64,000 nucleotides of DNA from Distichodus sexfasciatus (taxonomy: Eukaryota > Chordata > Actinopteri > Characiformes > Distichodontidae), in the NCBI GenBank assembly GCA_032718565.1, contig JAVGVS010000001.1, positions 2,260,003-2,324,002 on the forward strand, read 5' to 3'. The position numbers were made by a program, and so were the translations under genes. Below are positions 45,583 through 55,455 of the stretch, in pieces (position 1 is the first letter of the stretch; each line of letters starts with the position of its first letter). A model generated the notes under the pieces. That model was not told where the DNA came from. It was given only the letters and a program-made list of their open reading frames with translations, and made no database searches.

Positions 45583-46754
45583 GAGTGTAAAGGGAGGTTC
45601 AGTTCCCTGATAAGTTGAATTTCTATAAATGTCAAGCCAAATATAGAGTCAAGCCGGCTAGAATGGAAGGTGTACGTGTGTGTGTGTGTGAGAGTGTGTG
45701 TGAGTGTGTTATAAAGAGACTGTAACACCTGTGCAGGCCACTCCGATCTGTCTCTGATCTCCACCTGAATCTCTTTTCTTATCTCTGGACATACATGACC
45801 CTTTCTTTTTTTTTTCCACCCCTGCCTTGTCTGTCCGCTCTACACATTTTTCCAGTGAGGTCATGTGGTCTGTTTTCTACATCAACACTGCCAACTTCAC
45901 CCAACTTATTTATACACACATCTCACTGCACCGCTCTGCCTAAGAGTCCAGCCCCGCGTCCTCACTTCACGGTACATGTATATGATCTCATATCAGCATC
46001 ACAGTTATTTGAATATTTTACCTCACTTATAATTAAGAACTATTTTTTCTGTGTTTTTGTCCTACTGACAAGATGTTGTCCTATTACTCTTCAGATACCG
46101 GCCACTTTGTCGGGCGGAACTTATGTCCAAAATGCTACTTTTCAGAAAACTGAAAACCAACGATATTCTAAATATCCGTTGAACATGCGTTGTCAAAATG
46201 TCTTAAGATATGGTCATATACGTATTATTTTGCAAATATTTATCCAAAATCTGTTGGGTTTCGACCTGGCAAATATGGATAAAGAGGCTTGTGCTATTGT
46301 CATTTGAGTAGCCAGCTTCTATACTGACAGAGCGAAGCACTGTAGCATTAACTGCTAATTTCTAATGTTAATGGAGATGAAGCCAAGTAAAGTTACTAAG
46401 ATTTGTTGAGTTGTCCCTCAGACAAAATACAGATGTCATGATTTGTGTCGCCCGTGGCTTGCGTACGGCTCCTCTGGGTGACAAGGGGTGGAATTAAGAG
46501 GGTTTACGACAGCGAGCTGCCCAGGAGTTGGAGGGATGTAGTCTCAAAGCCGCCTCAAGACCTTCTGTTAAATATTTAAAACTGTCAGGTCAATGTTAAG
46601 ACTGACCAAAAGAATTGTTTTATGATAAAATGGAGTAATAAGGTTTCGTCTTAAAGTTTATGATCGGGAGCGGAGTCAAATGACTACACAAGTGGTAGTG
46701 TGTCTTAAGGTGGGGGTTACATTAATAACACTGGGAAGTGGAACAGAGTTCTTC

Positions 46755-46872
46755 TTAAAAGTATTAGTTAAATTTGTAAAATGACTGCAATAATGTTTAT
46801 AGGCAAGATTACGTTGAGCAGTTCTGAATGTTGATTTTGGATCAATTTTTTGGTTAATTGCCCAACCCTACC
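46755..46872. mobile_element. hAT-like short MITE fragment, copy 3 (3' end only)
   Basis: 'aggcaagattacgttgagca' and the terminus 'taattgcccaaccctac' match the right end of the MITE at 34354-34643. The left end is absent. Confidence 0.65.
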
Positions 46873-47128
46873 TTAAAGCAGTTAGCTAACGTGAATTTTT
46901 AGGCATTGGCCACGTGATCTAAAGGTCGCCACTTCGAATCCCGGCCATTTTTTACAAAGGAACCACTGAGGTACTCATGAGCAAGGTACTATGCCTTGCT
47001 TCCCACTGGGGCTGCCAATGTTAGGCTGCTGACGCCTCTTTCAGGGATGGGCCAAATACAAAGATCACATTTTTGTGGTGGTGCACTATGTGCTGTGGTG
47101 TGCTGTGCTATGTCACAATGACAACAAC
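46873..47128 (+). mobile_element. SINE-A copy 17
   Basis: 'taaaggtcgccacttcgaatcc' region holds the B box, then 'accactgaggtactcatgag', 'gtggtgcactatgtgctgtg' and tail 'gtcacaatgacaacaacgcc'. The A-box side is degenerate. Confidence 0.8.
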
Positions 47129-48287
47129 GCCATTTTCAGTCCAGCTCAAAAAGTCGTATTATTGGAGCCATGTTTAGCGTATTTTGGGAAGTGATTCATT
47201 TTCTGCGACAGATTGCAGTGAGTCTAAGAAAGCGAGGAATGGAGAGTGGGGGTCAGCAGGAAACAATATTGTGGGAACACGCCCACCTCCTTGAAAACGT
47301 CCAGCCGAGGTCAGAAATGGAGGGAGTAATGATTTTTTGACCATATTAAGGTCCATTTTGCAGGAACAGAGTCTGGAATCCTGACAGGGCCGCTTGGTCC
47401 CACACACTGTTTTGTGATTGTGGTCTGAGAAATGCTTCTTTACCCTGAAGCAGACAGGAAGGATGGTTGCTGACCTCTCCCAGTTCAAAACACCTAACTT
47501 TATGCTGACTGAGGTTCTTCAGAGCACAGTTGAGAGTCTCTTTGCTTAGTTTGTGCACTTTGGATGTGAGACTCACAGAGCATTGTGCATCATTGGCACA
47601 GCAAGCAAGTCGTCAGCAGGTACAGTATATAAACAAGGCCAACAGAGATGGCAGTGTAATAACATGCATGTATTGGTTTGCATATGAGCATTTTTAATTC
47701 CCTGAAACGCACGCGCTCATTCACTTATTCATTCCTTCTGAAAGAACAGCGTGATTCTGCCGCTGTCGTATTGGTGACTACAGAATACCAGCCATCTTTT
47801 CTTTTCTTCTTTTACTTTTTAGCTTTTTCTTTCTTTCACTTTAGCTTTAATTAGCTGTACTTGAGCCTATAATTATGCTTTTTGGATATGATTCATTTAA
47901 CGGGGGCTACCGCTGTGAGGAGGAGCTGACAAACTGATTTACTACACTTTTTTTCCTCTTTTCCTTCTCATGTAATAAACTGAGCAATCACAGGCTGCTT
48001 ATTTACCCGCTTGTAATAATACTGTTTGTTGATGTGGAGTCTATATTTAGTGATTTTATTTGTCTGAATCTGACAGCTTGTGTGGTGTCTTTTGTGTGTG
48101 CTTTACATATTTTAGGTTTTAGGAGGTCTGATCATTGTTCTGTAAAATGGAAAATGAATATGTGAAATTTTTGTCTTTTATGAAAATTGTTTTTATGTGA
48201 CAGGCTCCTATATGAAAAAATACTTTAATAAACAAAAGTCAATATGAAGAGATTTGCTGGTTCACTGGACGTTGTCTAGACATAATG

Positions 48288-48303
48288 TGTGTGTGTGTGT
48301 GTG
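48288..48303. repeat. Short (TG)n run
   Basis: Eight TG units, 170 bases before the exon C acceptor. Confidence 0.85.
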
Positions 48304-48475
48304 ACCAGCCTACAGTGTGTGTCTATGTGAGAAATTATGCAGGAGGTCCACACTGAGGCCAAGATGATGTGTGTTTCTGTAAACACAGTCTTCACACGCA
48401 TATTACATCATATCACAAACAGCATTCACTCATTTGTGTTCATTTTCTGACGTGCTCCATCTTGCTCTTTCTCAG

Positions 48476-48593
48476 GTTTGGAAAGAAGAAGGACGAGAAG
48501 TTTAAGGCTGAGAGTAAGAGCTGCAGCTCGGCCAAGCCATCAGCCGTAATGCTGAGTGTGGAAGACTTGGAGAAGATGAAAGAAGAGAGAGAG
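48476..48593 (+). CDS. pard3b: pard3b internal exon C (FGKKK / LEKMKEERE block)
   Basis: Third pard3b exon. The acceptor (TTTCTCAG) ends at 48475. The first base completes the Arg codon from exon B, then FGKKKDEKFKAESKSCSS and later VEDLEKMKEERE follow. The FGKKK opening and LEKMKEERE close match PAR-3 beta, where the run continues ...RERIG. The best donor by consensus, GAG|GTGTGT at 48594, gives phase 0, but the next exon needs phase 2 to begin with (R)IG. Either two bases (one AG) are missing from the AGAGAG run at the exon end, or a GT two bases downstream (48596) is used, which would place Val in place of Arg. I set the end at the consensus donor. The charged C-terminal part is likely the start of the coiled-coil-prone segment of the PAR-3 C-terminal half. 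Confidence 0.88.
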
Positions 48594-49373
48594 GTGTGTA
48601 TGTACACACTTTCACTTTTAAATGACCTTAATGTCTACATTATGTTTCAACTAAAAAACCAAAACAGTAAAAGTGGAGAACCACCTATTGCTCAACAGAA
48701 CACATGCTGTTGTGATTTTAAAGCGTTTAAACCTTTTGCAAAGCTGCATTTTATTGGGAACGTAATGCAACATGACAGAGTAATCATACACATGGAGGAT
48801 TTTGGGCCAAAGTTCTGGCTCTGGACCGAGAGAAGAAGTTTCAAATCCAGCTCTTATTCTATTGCTGATCTACTCACCACTGTGCCCCGAGCAAGACCTC
48901 TAACCCCAGTGTGGGTAGCAGGCAGGATAAAAAGGATTTGAACATGCAACTCTTCTTCCATAGAACTCAAGTTCAAGAGGTTCTCAGAACGCCATAATCT
49001 CAAATCGATGTATTCTGTTCATCTTTGTAATTCCTTAAAAACATACTACTGTGCATGTTGTCATGACCGCAAGTTTACTTAATCTAATCTTTGTCAGTGA
49101 GCTGCGGGGGCAAAAAACAAAAGGTAAAAGGTTCAATTAATCGTGATATGGATTTGAGGTCATATCCCCTGTGGATCACATCTCTGTGCGTCTTCAAAAC
49201 CACACACCTGGACATTCACTCCATCTCAGAATTCGGAACAAAACAAGAACATCTTGAGTATTTATGGTCACGCCATACAGCCGTTTGAAGACCCACAAGC
49301 TTAATGCGACGTATGAGGAAGTCCTGCTCTCCCAAACTCACTCTGTGTTTGTGCTTGTTTTGTCTCTTGCCAG
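48594..49373 (+). other. pard3b intron between exons C and D (780 bp)
   Basis: GTGTGT donor to TCTTGCCAG acceptor. The only short intron in the window. It contains unique sequence, including 'gagcaagacctctaacccc' and 'ggataaaaaggatttgaac', which look like a worn SINE-B-type fragment near 48860-48945. No other feature. Confidence 0.8.
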
Positions 49374-49647
49374 GATCGGTGGGCCAGACACCAGAGCGCG
49401 GCACAAGCAGGTTCGAGACCGCTGCCCCTCCCCGGCGTGGAGGACGACGACGCCGACCCTTAACCACGCTCGCATCAACGCTTTCAGGCCTGGCCGCTTC
49501 TCGCCCCACGCCAAGCAGGAGCAGTCCGTCAGAGAGAGCCGCCCAGCTCGCCTCACACGGCACAGAGCCCGGCGCCGAGGACGCGCTGGACGGCCTGTAC
49601 GCCAAGGTCAACAAGCCCAGAGCCCGACCAACACACTCGGCCGACAG
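49374..49647 (+). CDS. pard3b: pard3b internal exon D, frame-broken as written
   Basis: Fourth pard3b exon, with the AG acceptor at 49372-49373 and a GTGAG donor at 49648. Recognisable PAR-3 beta blocks appear in order but in different frames. With frame defined by codon start position modulo 3, frame 1 gives the opening IG and later HKQVRDR. Frame 0 gives an ARHQ stretch and then PGVEDDDADP followed by a stop. Frame 1 resumes with NHARINAFRPG, and frame 2 gives ALDGLYAKVNKP to the donor. At 'ccttaacc' one extra T separates ADP from NHARI. Other switches fall in G or C runs. PAR-3 beta has an acidic run then DPNYAR, and later a GLYAKVNKP motif, in this order. Intact splice sites and conserved residues in every frame argue for sequence errors in a GC-rich exon. 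Real decay of this gene copy cannot be excluded. No downstream exon was found before 64000. Confidence 0.8.
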
Positions 49648-49999
49648 GTGAGGGTCCGACCTGGCACGATGACGCAAACGATTACCTAGGGATGCCAGTG
49701 TTAGTTTATCAGCAAAAAGCTGGGAGGAATAATGATTATCATTATAACTCAAGTAAGAATTCTAATATGGTTGAGGTAAGTAGAAAAGAAGCAGGAGTTC
49801 TCTCAAATAAAGAGTGCTGCCCAGACGTGAATATGAGGAAACTTATTAACTTATGACAGGTGTTTTATTATGTGTACAAGATATAATTATAGTATAACAG
49901 CATGTAGAAGCAGTCTCATGAGCTCTCCGCTTGTCTCCATCCATTTCACAGTTTCACTTCTTTGTCTCACATCCCTGAAGCATATGTAGGTCATGGCCA

Positions 50000-50140
50000 T
50001 GAAGTGTTAGGGCTTTCCCCCTGTGATCCAAAGGTCACCGGCTCAAGTCCCAGACTCAAAGGTGGCTCACTCGAAGTGCTCATGAGTTAGCAGGTCACCC
50101 CAAGCACTGCTCCTCACGCTAACCAACCTCCTAATTTCTA
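50000..50140 (+). mobile_element. SINE-A copy 18 (head half)
   Basis: 'gtgatccaaaggtcaccggc' and 'tcaagtcccagactcaaagg', 'gtgctcatgagttagcaggt', 'aagcactgctcc'. The tail half is missing. Confidence 0.7.
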
Positions 50141-50164
50141 ATGAAGCTAATGTCAGGCGTTGTA

Positions 50165-50312
50165 GCCGTGTTGTTGTGAACACACCACAGCACACCGCAC
50201 CACTCTGCATATGACCAGTCTGTGAAGGAGCAGTGAGCAGCTGACATGGGCAGTGCCCGGGGACCAGCGACTGTACCTGCCTGGTGAATACCCCCAGTAG
50301 CCCACCAACCGC
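50165..50312 (-). mobile_element. SINE-A copy 19, inverted to copy 18
   Basis: 'tgtgaacacaccacagcaca', 'gtgaaggagcagtgagcagc', 'atgggcagtgcccggggacc', ending 'cagtagcccaccaaccgccc'. It lies 25 bases from copy 18 in the opposite orientation. Confidence 0.75.
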
Positions 50313-50683
50313 CCTACTTATATGTTTGACATTTCGTATATCTCATTTATTGACTAAACCTGGGCTTAGGACTTTTCAGATTATAGTTTAGGTCAACTAA
50401 ATGTAATTTTAATAATGAACCAATTCAGGAAAATATTACTAATATGAGTATATATTTTAGTCAAAAAGCCCAACTTATCTGTATGTCATATGAGTCAGAA
50501 TAACGCCATGCAGTGCTGGTGCTGTCACTGTGTTTTATGATGTTTTATGCGTTTTGTGAGTATTTATTGGCTTGGTTTTGCTTTAAGGGTGCATTATTTA
50601 TACATTGAGAATGCTGATTTACAGGTGTTTATTTCAGCGCCTGTGTGTGTATGAAGTGCAGTAAATTTAATTGAAGTGTGTGT

Positions 50684-50704
50684 GGGTGTGTGTGTGTGTG
50701 TGTG
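50684..50704. repeat. (TG)n microsatellite
   Basis: TG run followed by a GGA-rich stretch. Confidence 0.85.
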
Positions 50705-50899
50705 AGGAGAAGGAGGAGGAGACACTGTAGTGCTGAGTGTAATTACAGTGGAGTGTGTGCTGTGTGACTTAGTGTAATCCTGCTAAATTGCATACACAGC
50801 TGTCCAAACTGGAACAACGCTGTGTGTTTTACACACTTTTGTCTCCCCATTGAATTTTGCCTAGGTGCTGCTTTTCAGAGAAATTAGCCCTACCCGGGG

Positions 50900-51275
50900 T
50901 GTAATCCCATCTCACACACACACACTCACACACACACACATTCACATTAATAATATTATTACTCCCACAGTCTTAGACATTATCTTTGCATCTTTTTCCA
51001 TAGACTCTATACGACTAGATGTATATAATTTTACACCTACATCTAAACCCTAACCTCCTAAACCTAACTCTCAGTCACCAAAGTAATATCTTTACCTCCT
51101 TTTAGTTTCTCAACAAAACAAGCACATGTTTCTATTTCTAAGTTATTTCTCCTCATGGGACTCTTTCAAATGTCTCCTACACAAAGCCAAAAAACAGATA
51201 AAAGTGATTTAGGGGGATTTAAAAGGTTCTTCTGCACGCGATAAATATATACACACACACACACACACACCTTCA
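50900..51275 (-). repeat. CA-anchored dispersed repeat, copy 8
   Basis: Opens with CA runs at 50912-50940 and closes with a CA run at 51250-51271. Between them 'gactagatgtatataatttt', 'accctaacctcctaaaccta' and 'ctcatgggactctttcaaat' are the reverse complement of the 18.6-18.85-kb copy. With CA runs at both ends it is the best candidate for a complete unit. Confidence 0.65.
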
Positions 51276-51340
51276 CACATACACACACAAAACGCCACTC
51301 CAGAAAGGCTCGGCTGTCCCTTGTGGTTCAACCTGCAGTC

Positions 51341-51341
51341 C

Positions 51342-51378
<37 letters not shown>

Positions 51379-51426
51379 AGTTCTTTGTCTTCTGATGATG
51401 ATGGTTATTATTATTATTATTATTAA
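51341..51426. repeat. (ATT)n microsatellite in two blocks
   Basis: ATT runs at 51341-51376 and 51405-51424, separated by 'ctgatgatgatgg'. Confidence 0.95.
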
Positions 51427-51860
51427 ATTTTATAGAAAAGCACTCTTTCACTTTTTAGGACCGTGAAAGGACTGTTAGTAAATTCGAATTATTAATAATA
51501 TGTATAGCTTTGATAAATAAATACAAAATATTTAAATTAAATGAATTTAAATATACAAAATAAAACACTATTACGTGACAACAAATTTGCAACAAAATTA
51601 GGAATAATTTAAAATAATGTCAAAAGGAGAGGATTGGTGATACAATAAATTAAAAGTAAAATAAATAGTTAATTTATGTTATAGATAAGCTTTTACAGTG
51701 CAGAAGAGGATAAATGTCACACATGCTGTTAATTTCAAAAATAAATGTACATCTACATTTAATAATCCTCTGCAGCCACATTTTATTAATTGGATATGTG
51801 GAAAATAATACATTTCTCTCCATCCTAATGAAGAAATCTGCTTCACACACAGGTATACCA

Positions 51861-51863
<3 letters not shown>

Positions 51864-51898
<35 letters not shown>
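51864..51898. repeat. (TG)n microsatellite
   Basis: Pure TG run. Confidence 0.95.
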
Positions 51899-51899
<1 letters not shown>

Positions 51900-52777
51900 C
51901 ACACGAAAGTAGTTTTTCTCTCTCGCAGATCTCCTACCATTCTCAGAAAATGGCCTGTAAGCACCGGGAGGACTGATGTGATGCTATAGACTCCTGCCCA
52001 TGCCTCCATTTATGATCGCTTTCAGTCTGCGGTGAGGAGAGGAGCAAATAAATAGCCCACACAATACGCCACACACACACACATTTCCAGCACCGAGATG
52101 AAGTCACACGACGTGATTTCCCACTCTTGATGAATACAACCTGACTAATTTCCTCACCTGCCGTCCAGGTGAGAGGCGCGAGCTTTTGTGCCGTAATACT
52201 GATTCAACAGACGGCAGAAAAAGCCGGTGTTCTTGCCGTTCGCCCGTGAGCCTGGCTGACGTGGCGTGATGAATTAGCGCTACATGGTTTGACGCCGGAG
52301 CTGGAAGAAGCTGTTAAAAGCGGGAGTCGCTGTGGCGTTAAAAGAGGCCGTGACGTAATATCAGGCCCAGCCAACCATTAAAGAAGGTGCAAGTTATTTA
52401 GAAAGACCAGCACTTAGCACAGCCGTTGTCAGCAAAAGAGACACTCAAACCCCGAGCTCTAGTCTTCACAGGTTGCAGCTTAACACTAACTTCTGAGTTT
52501 GATAAAAAATTTTGGCACAGTTTGGAAGGATTTATGCTTTGTGTCTGGAATTTGTAAATTAGTTCATAGGTCTCAGTGTTAGTCCCAGAGAACAGAAGAC
52601 AGGTGAAGGTCAGGAAAGTACAAGCGCAATTCATTTCACAACTGTTCTAAGATAGCCTCAAAATCCACTCATGCAGCTTCTCACCAAGATTCCTACTAGA
52701 TATTTTCTTATATTTGAGATCTATCCCGTTGGGGAAAAACCCAGCTCCATATTGCTGCAGATACTGCATGTCTGTTG

Positions 52778-52955
52778 TAGGGCTGTGAGATATAACCAAA
52801 ATCTCGATCCTGATAAAAGTAATATCCTATCCCGATAACGATCTATACACAAAAAATAAATACTCAGGAATCGATAAGAGAATTGATAAGGAATTGGATT
52901 GATTGGCAGTGTTGATGGCACTGATATTGATCAATTTATCAATTCCCACCCCTGT
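52778..52955. mobile_element. Candidate hAT-like relic
   Basis: Left 'tagggctgtgagatataacc' and the right-end words 'atcaatttatcaattcccac' resemble two different fish MITE termini. A clean inverted repeat or duplication is not visible, so this may be two overlapping relics. Confidence 0.4.
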
Positions 52956-53619
52956 TGTCATACCTGTTTGTGCAAAACGCATTAATGGGTTTTTCAATTC
53001 TACAGTTGTAAGGTTTTGGGTAAAATGAAAAAGCGGAGAAAATGTTGGAAAATGAGGTTTATTCTTTTTAAAAAAAAAAAAAAAAACAAATGTTATTTTC
53101 TGGAGATAATTTTAGATCGCTGAGGCTAAAAAGTAGAACCCTGACTGCAAGGTGAGAAAGGTAAAATGCATAAAAAATAAAGTAACACAGCGCATTCTCC
53201 TTAATGGGTGACATCTGAGATGGAACAAAAAAAAGTTCTTTCTGAAAGACCTCTTCAAAAGCAAAGATCGCAGAAAAGGGTAAACAACAGTAATGAAGTC
53301 AGCAGTTTTGATGTACTTCCCAAAAAAATGACAATGTGGCAGCAGTTTAATATCTCCCTGTTGGGAAAAAGGAGAAGTTAAAAAGGAGGCAGCGGTGATA
53401 GAAGGGTCACAGCAACGTCAATGAGCGTGAAAATTTCCCCGTTAAAGTCTATGATATTTCTCACTCTACTTTGTGATCTCACCTGAGGAGAGAAGGAAAA
53501 AAGGAGGGATGCGGCTGGACTGTCCACAAGAGGAGTAATAACACACTTCTCCTCAATGAGCTGAACATTTTAAGTCATGAACAGTGTTTCAAAACAACTC
53601 ACGGAAGGAGCAATGGTTA

Positions 53620-55455
53620 TGCTAAAACGGGGAGAAGAATAATAACTAGAGAGGCAAGTATATTTTCGGAAGAAATCAGAGTAAAGCTTGCCGTGGCAAA
53701 ACTTGGGGCCTCAATATTACAATGTTTTCCAGTTCTCTACAGAAAACAACATTTAAACTGCTGGTATAGCAGCGATAAGGACAATAAGACAATATTGTCA
53801 TTCATACTTTGTAATCATGTTAAGAGCAAAATGCTAATATAGTCAGTATAATGCTAGCAACATGCTAATATAGCGCATAATGCTAGCAACATGCTGCTAA
53901 TTTAGCATCATGATAAATATTCTAAAGCCGTTGCTAGCAACATGCCACATAGTTAGCATAATGCTAGCAACATATGCAATCACAAAAACAGCTAGCAACA
54001 TGCTAAGCACCTCCTAGCATCATGTTAGGAGACATTCTAATGATAAAAGTAAGTTACATGGCCATGCTAATATAGTTAGCGCAATCCCGCGCAAATATGC
54101 TAATCAGCTAAACGTCATGCTAGCAACATGCTAATCACACTAGTATAATGCTAGCAACATGCTACACATGTTATTAACGGAATGTTAATTATAGTTAGCA
54201 TAATGCTAGCAAAATGCTAATATCGTTACCATCATGCTATCCACGTATAATATAATTAACATAACGCTTAATGCATATGCTAATATTATTAGTGATGTTA
54301 GCAACATGTGCTGTTTATAGTACCATGTTAACAGCATTCTAATGGATGTTGTGTTAAATATGCTAATATAGTTAGTATAATGTTAGCAACATGCTATTCA
54401 GCCAAACGTCATGCTAGCAACATGCTGCTAATGCTAGCATCATGTTAGGAGACATTCGCACGAAGTTAAGTAGCAACATGTTAATATAGTTAGCATAAAT
54501 ATGTTAATCAGCTAAACACATGCTATCACACTAGCTGCCATGCTAGAACATGCTACACATGTTATTAGCAAATGCTAATATAGTTAGCATAATGCTAGCA
54601 AATGCTAACATTGTGCTAGCATCATGCTAGCTATGCTAGCCATGTGCTAATATAATTAGCATATGTTAGCAACATGCTAATATTATTAGTGATCATGCTA
54701 GCAACATGCTAATTAGGCAGCACTATGCTAACATATGCTAATGAGGTTTAAGAAGCGGGCTTATGAGCACTGAAGGATAAATGCTAAAAGACTGGATTGA
54801 TTGCCTGAGGTTGCCCTGTGGGGCACATTTCCCCACCTCTTTTACAAGAGTCATACCACCCCATTCCCTGAATGAGTTTATTAATTTGCCAATTCTTTCA
54901 TGTGGGTCTACCAAACTTGTACAGGAAGAGTTCTGGCTACCAAAAATCCACATTCTAAGTCAATGGGGCAACTTTTAGTCTTCAGCCTGGGTAAAACCTA
55001 CATCTCTTATGGGTATGTTCTGACACAGGTTGCAAACTTCTTCAAATGTGGTAATCGACCTTTCACAAAATTCCCTCTCTGTACCTGGCGCAGTCCACAA
55101 AGTTGGTCTCAATGCTGTCTATGATTTTTTCCCATCTCTATGTCAATGGGGCAAATTTAGTCTTGAAGCCCCTGGGTAAACCTATACCCTCCCGCGGGTA
55201 TGTTCTGACACAGGCTGCAAATCCTTTCAATGCAATTTGACCTTTCTACAAATTCCTCTCTGCCACAGTCCGGTCAGCGTTGGTCTCAATGTTAAGTCTA
55301 GATGAAGTTAATCATACCATGGGCAATTAACCCACCCTTAGAAAAGTCATAGCACCCCATTCCTCGACATAAAGAGCATCGTGACATTCGATACTCATTC
55401 AGGTCTATTTACAAACGATGTAACAGTTACGTCACCAAACTTTTATACGGAAGAA
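53620..55455. repeat. Large AT-rich tandem unit 1 (about 1.84 kb)
   Basis: Opens with 'gaataataactagagagg', then a block with 'aacaacatttaaactgctgg', then about 900 bases of variants of 'atgctagcaacatgctaat' and 'tatagttagcataatg' (53.8-54.74 kb), then 'ttgccctgtggggcac', 'agagtcataccaccccattc' and two copies of a 'tatgttctgacacagg' block 185 bases apart (55014, 55199). The same order recurs in unit 2. Confidence 0.85.

Larger units (their letters stand above)
14080..48475 (+). other. pard3b intron between exons B and C (34.4 kb)
   Basis: Phase-2 intron from the GTAGAG donor to the TTTCTCAG acceptor. No further PAR-3 exon is recognisable inside it. It contains most of the SINEs, several MITEs and many simple repeats listed below. 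Stretches without recognised repeats include 17200-17700, 21240-21960, 24640-25350, 27560-28370, 29590-30540, 31510-32700, 32880-33500, 34650-36000, 44220-45110, 45800-46700 and 47140-48280. There I see unique AT-balanced intronic sequence and no supported gene. Confidence 0.85.

Noticed and set aside
49216..49752. 178-codon minus-strand frame over exon D
   Set aside because: It is the antisense of the GC-rich pard3b exon, a known source of long shadow frames.
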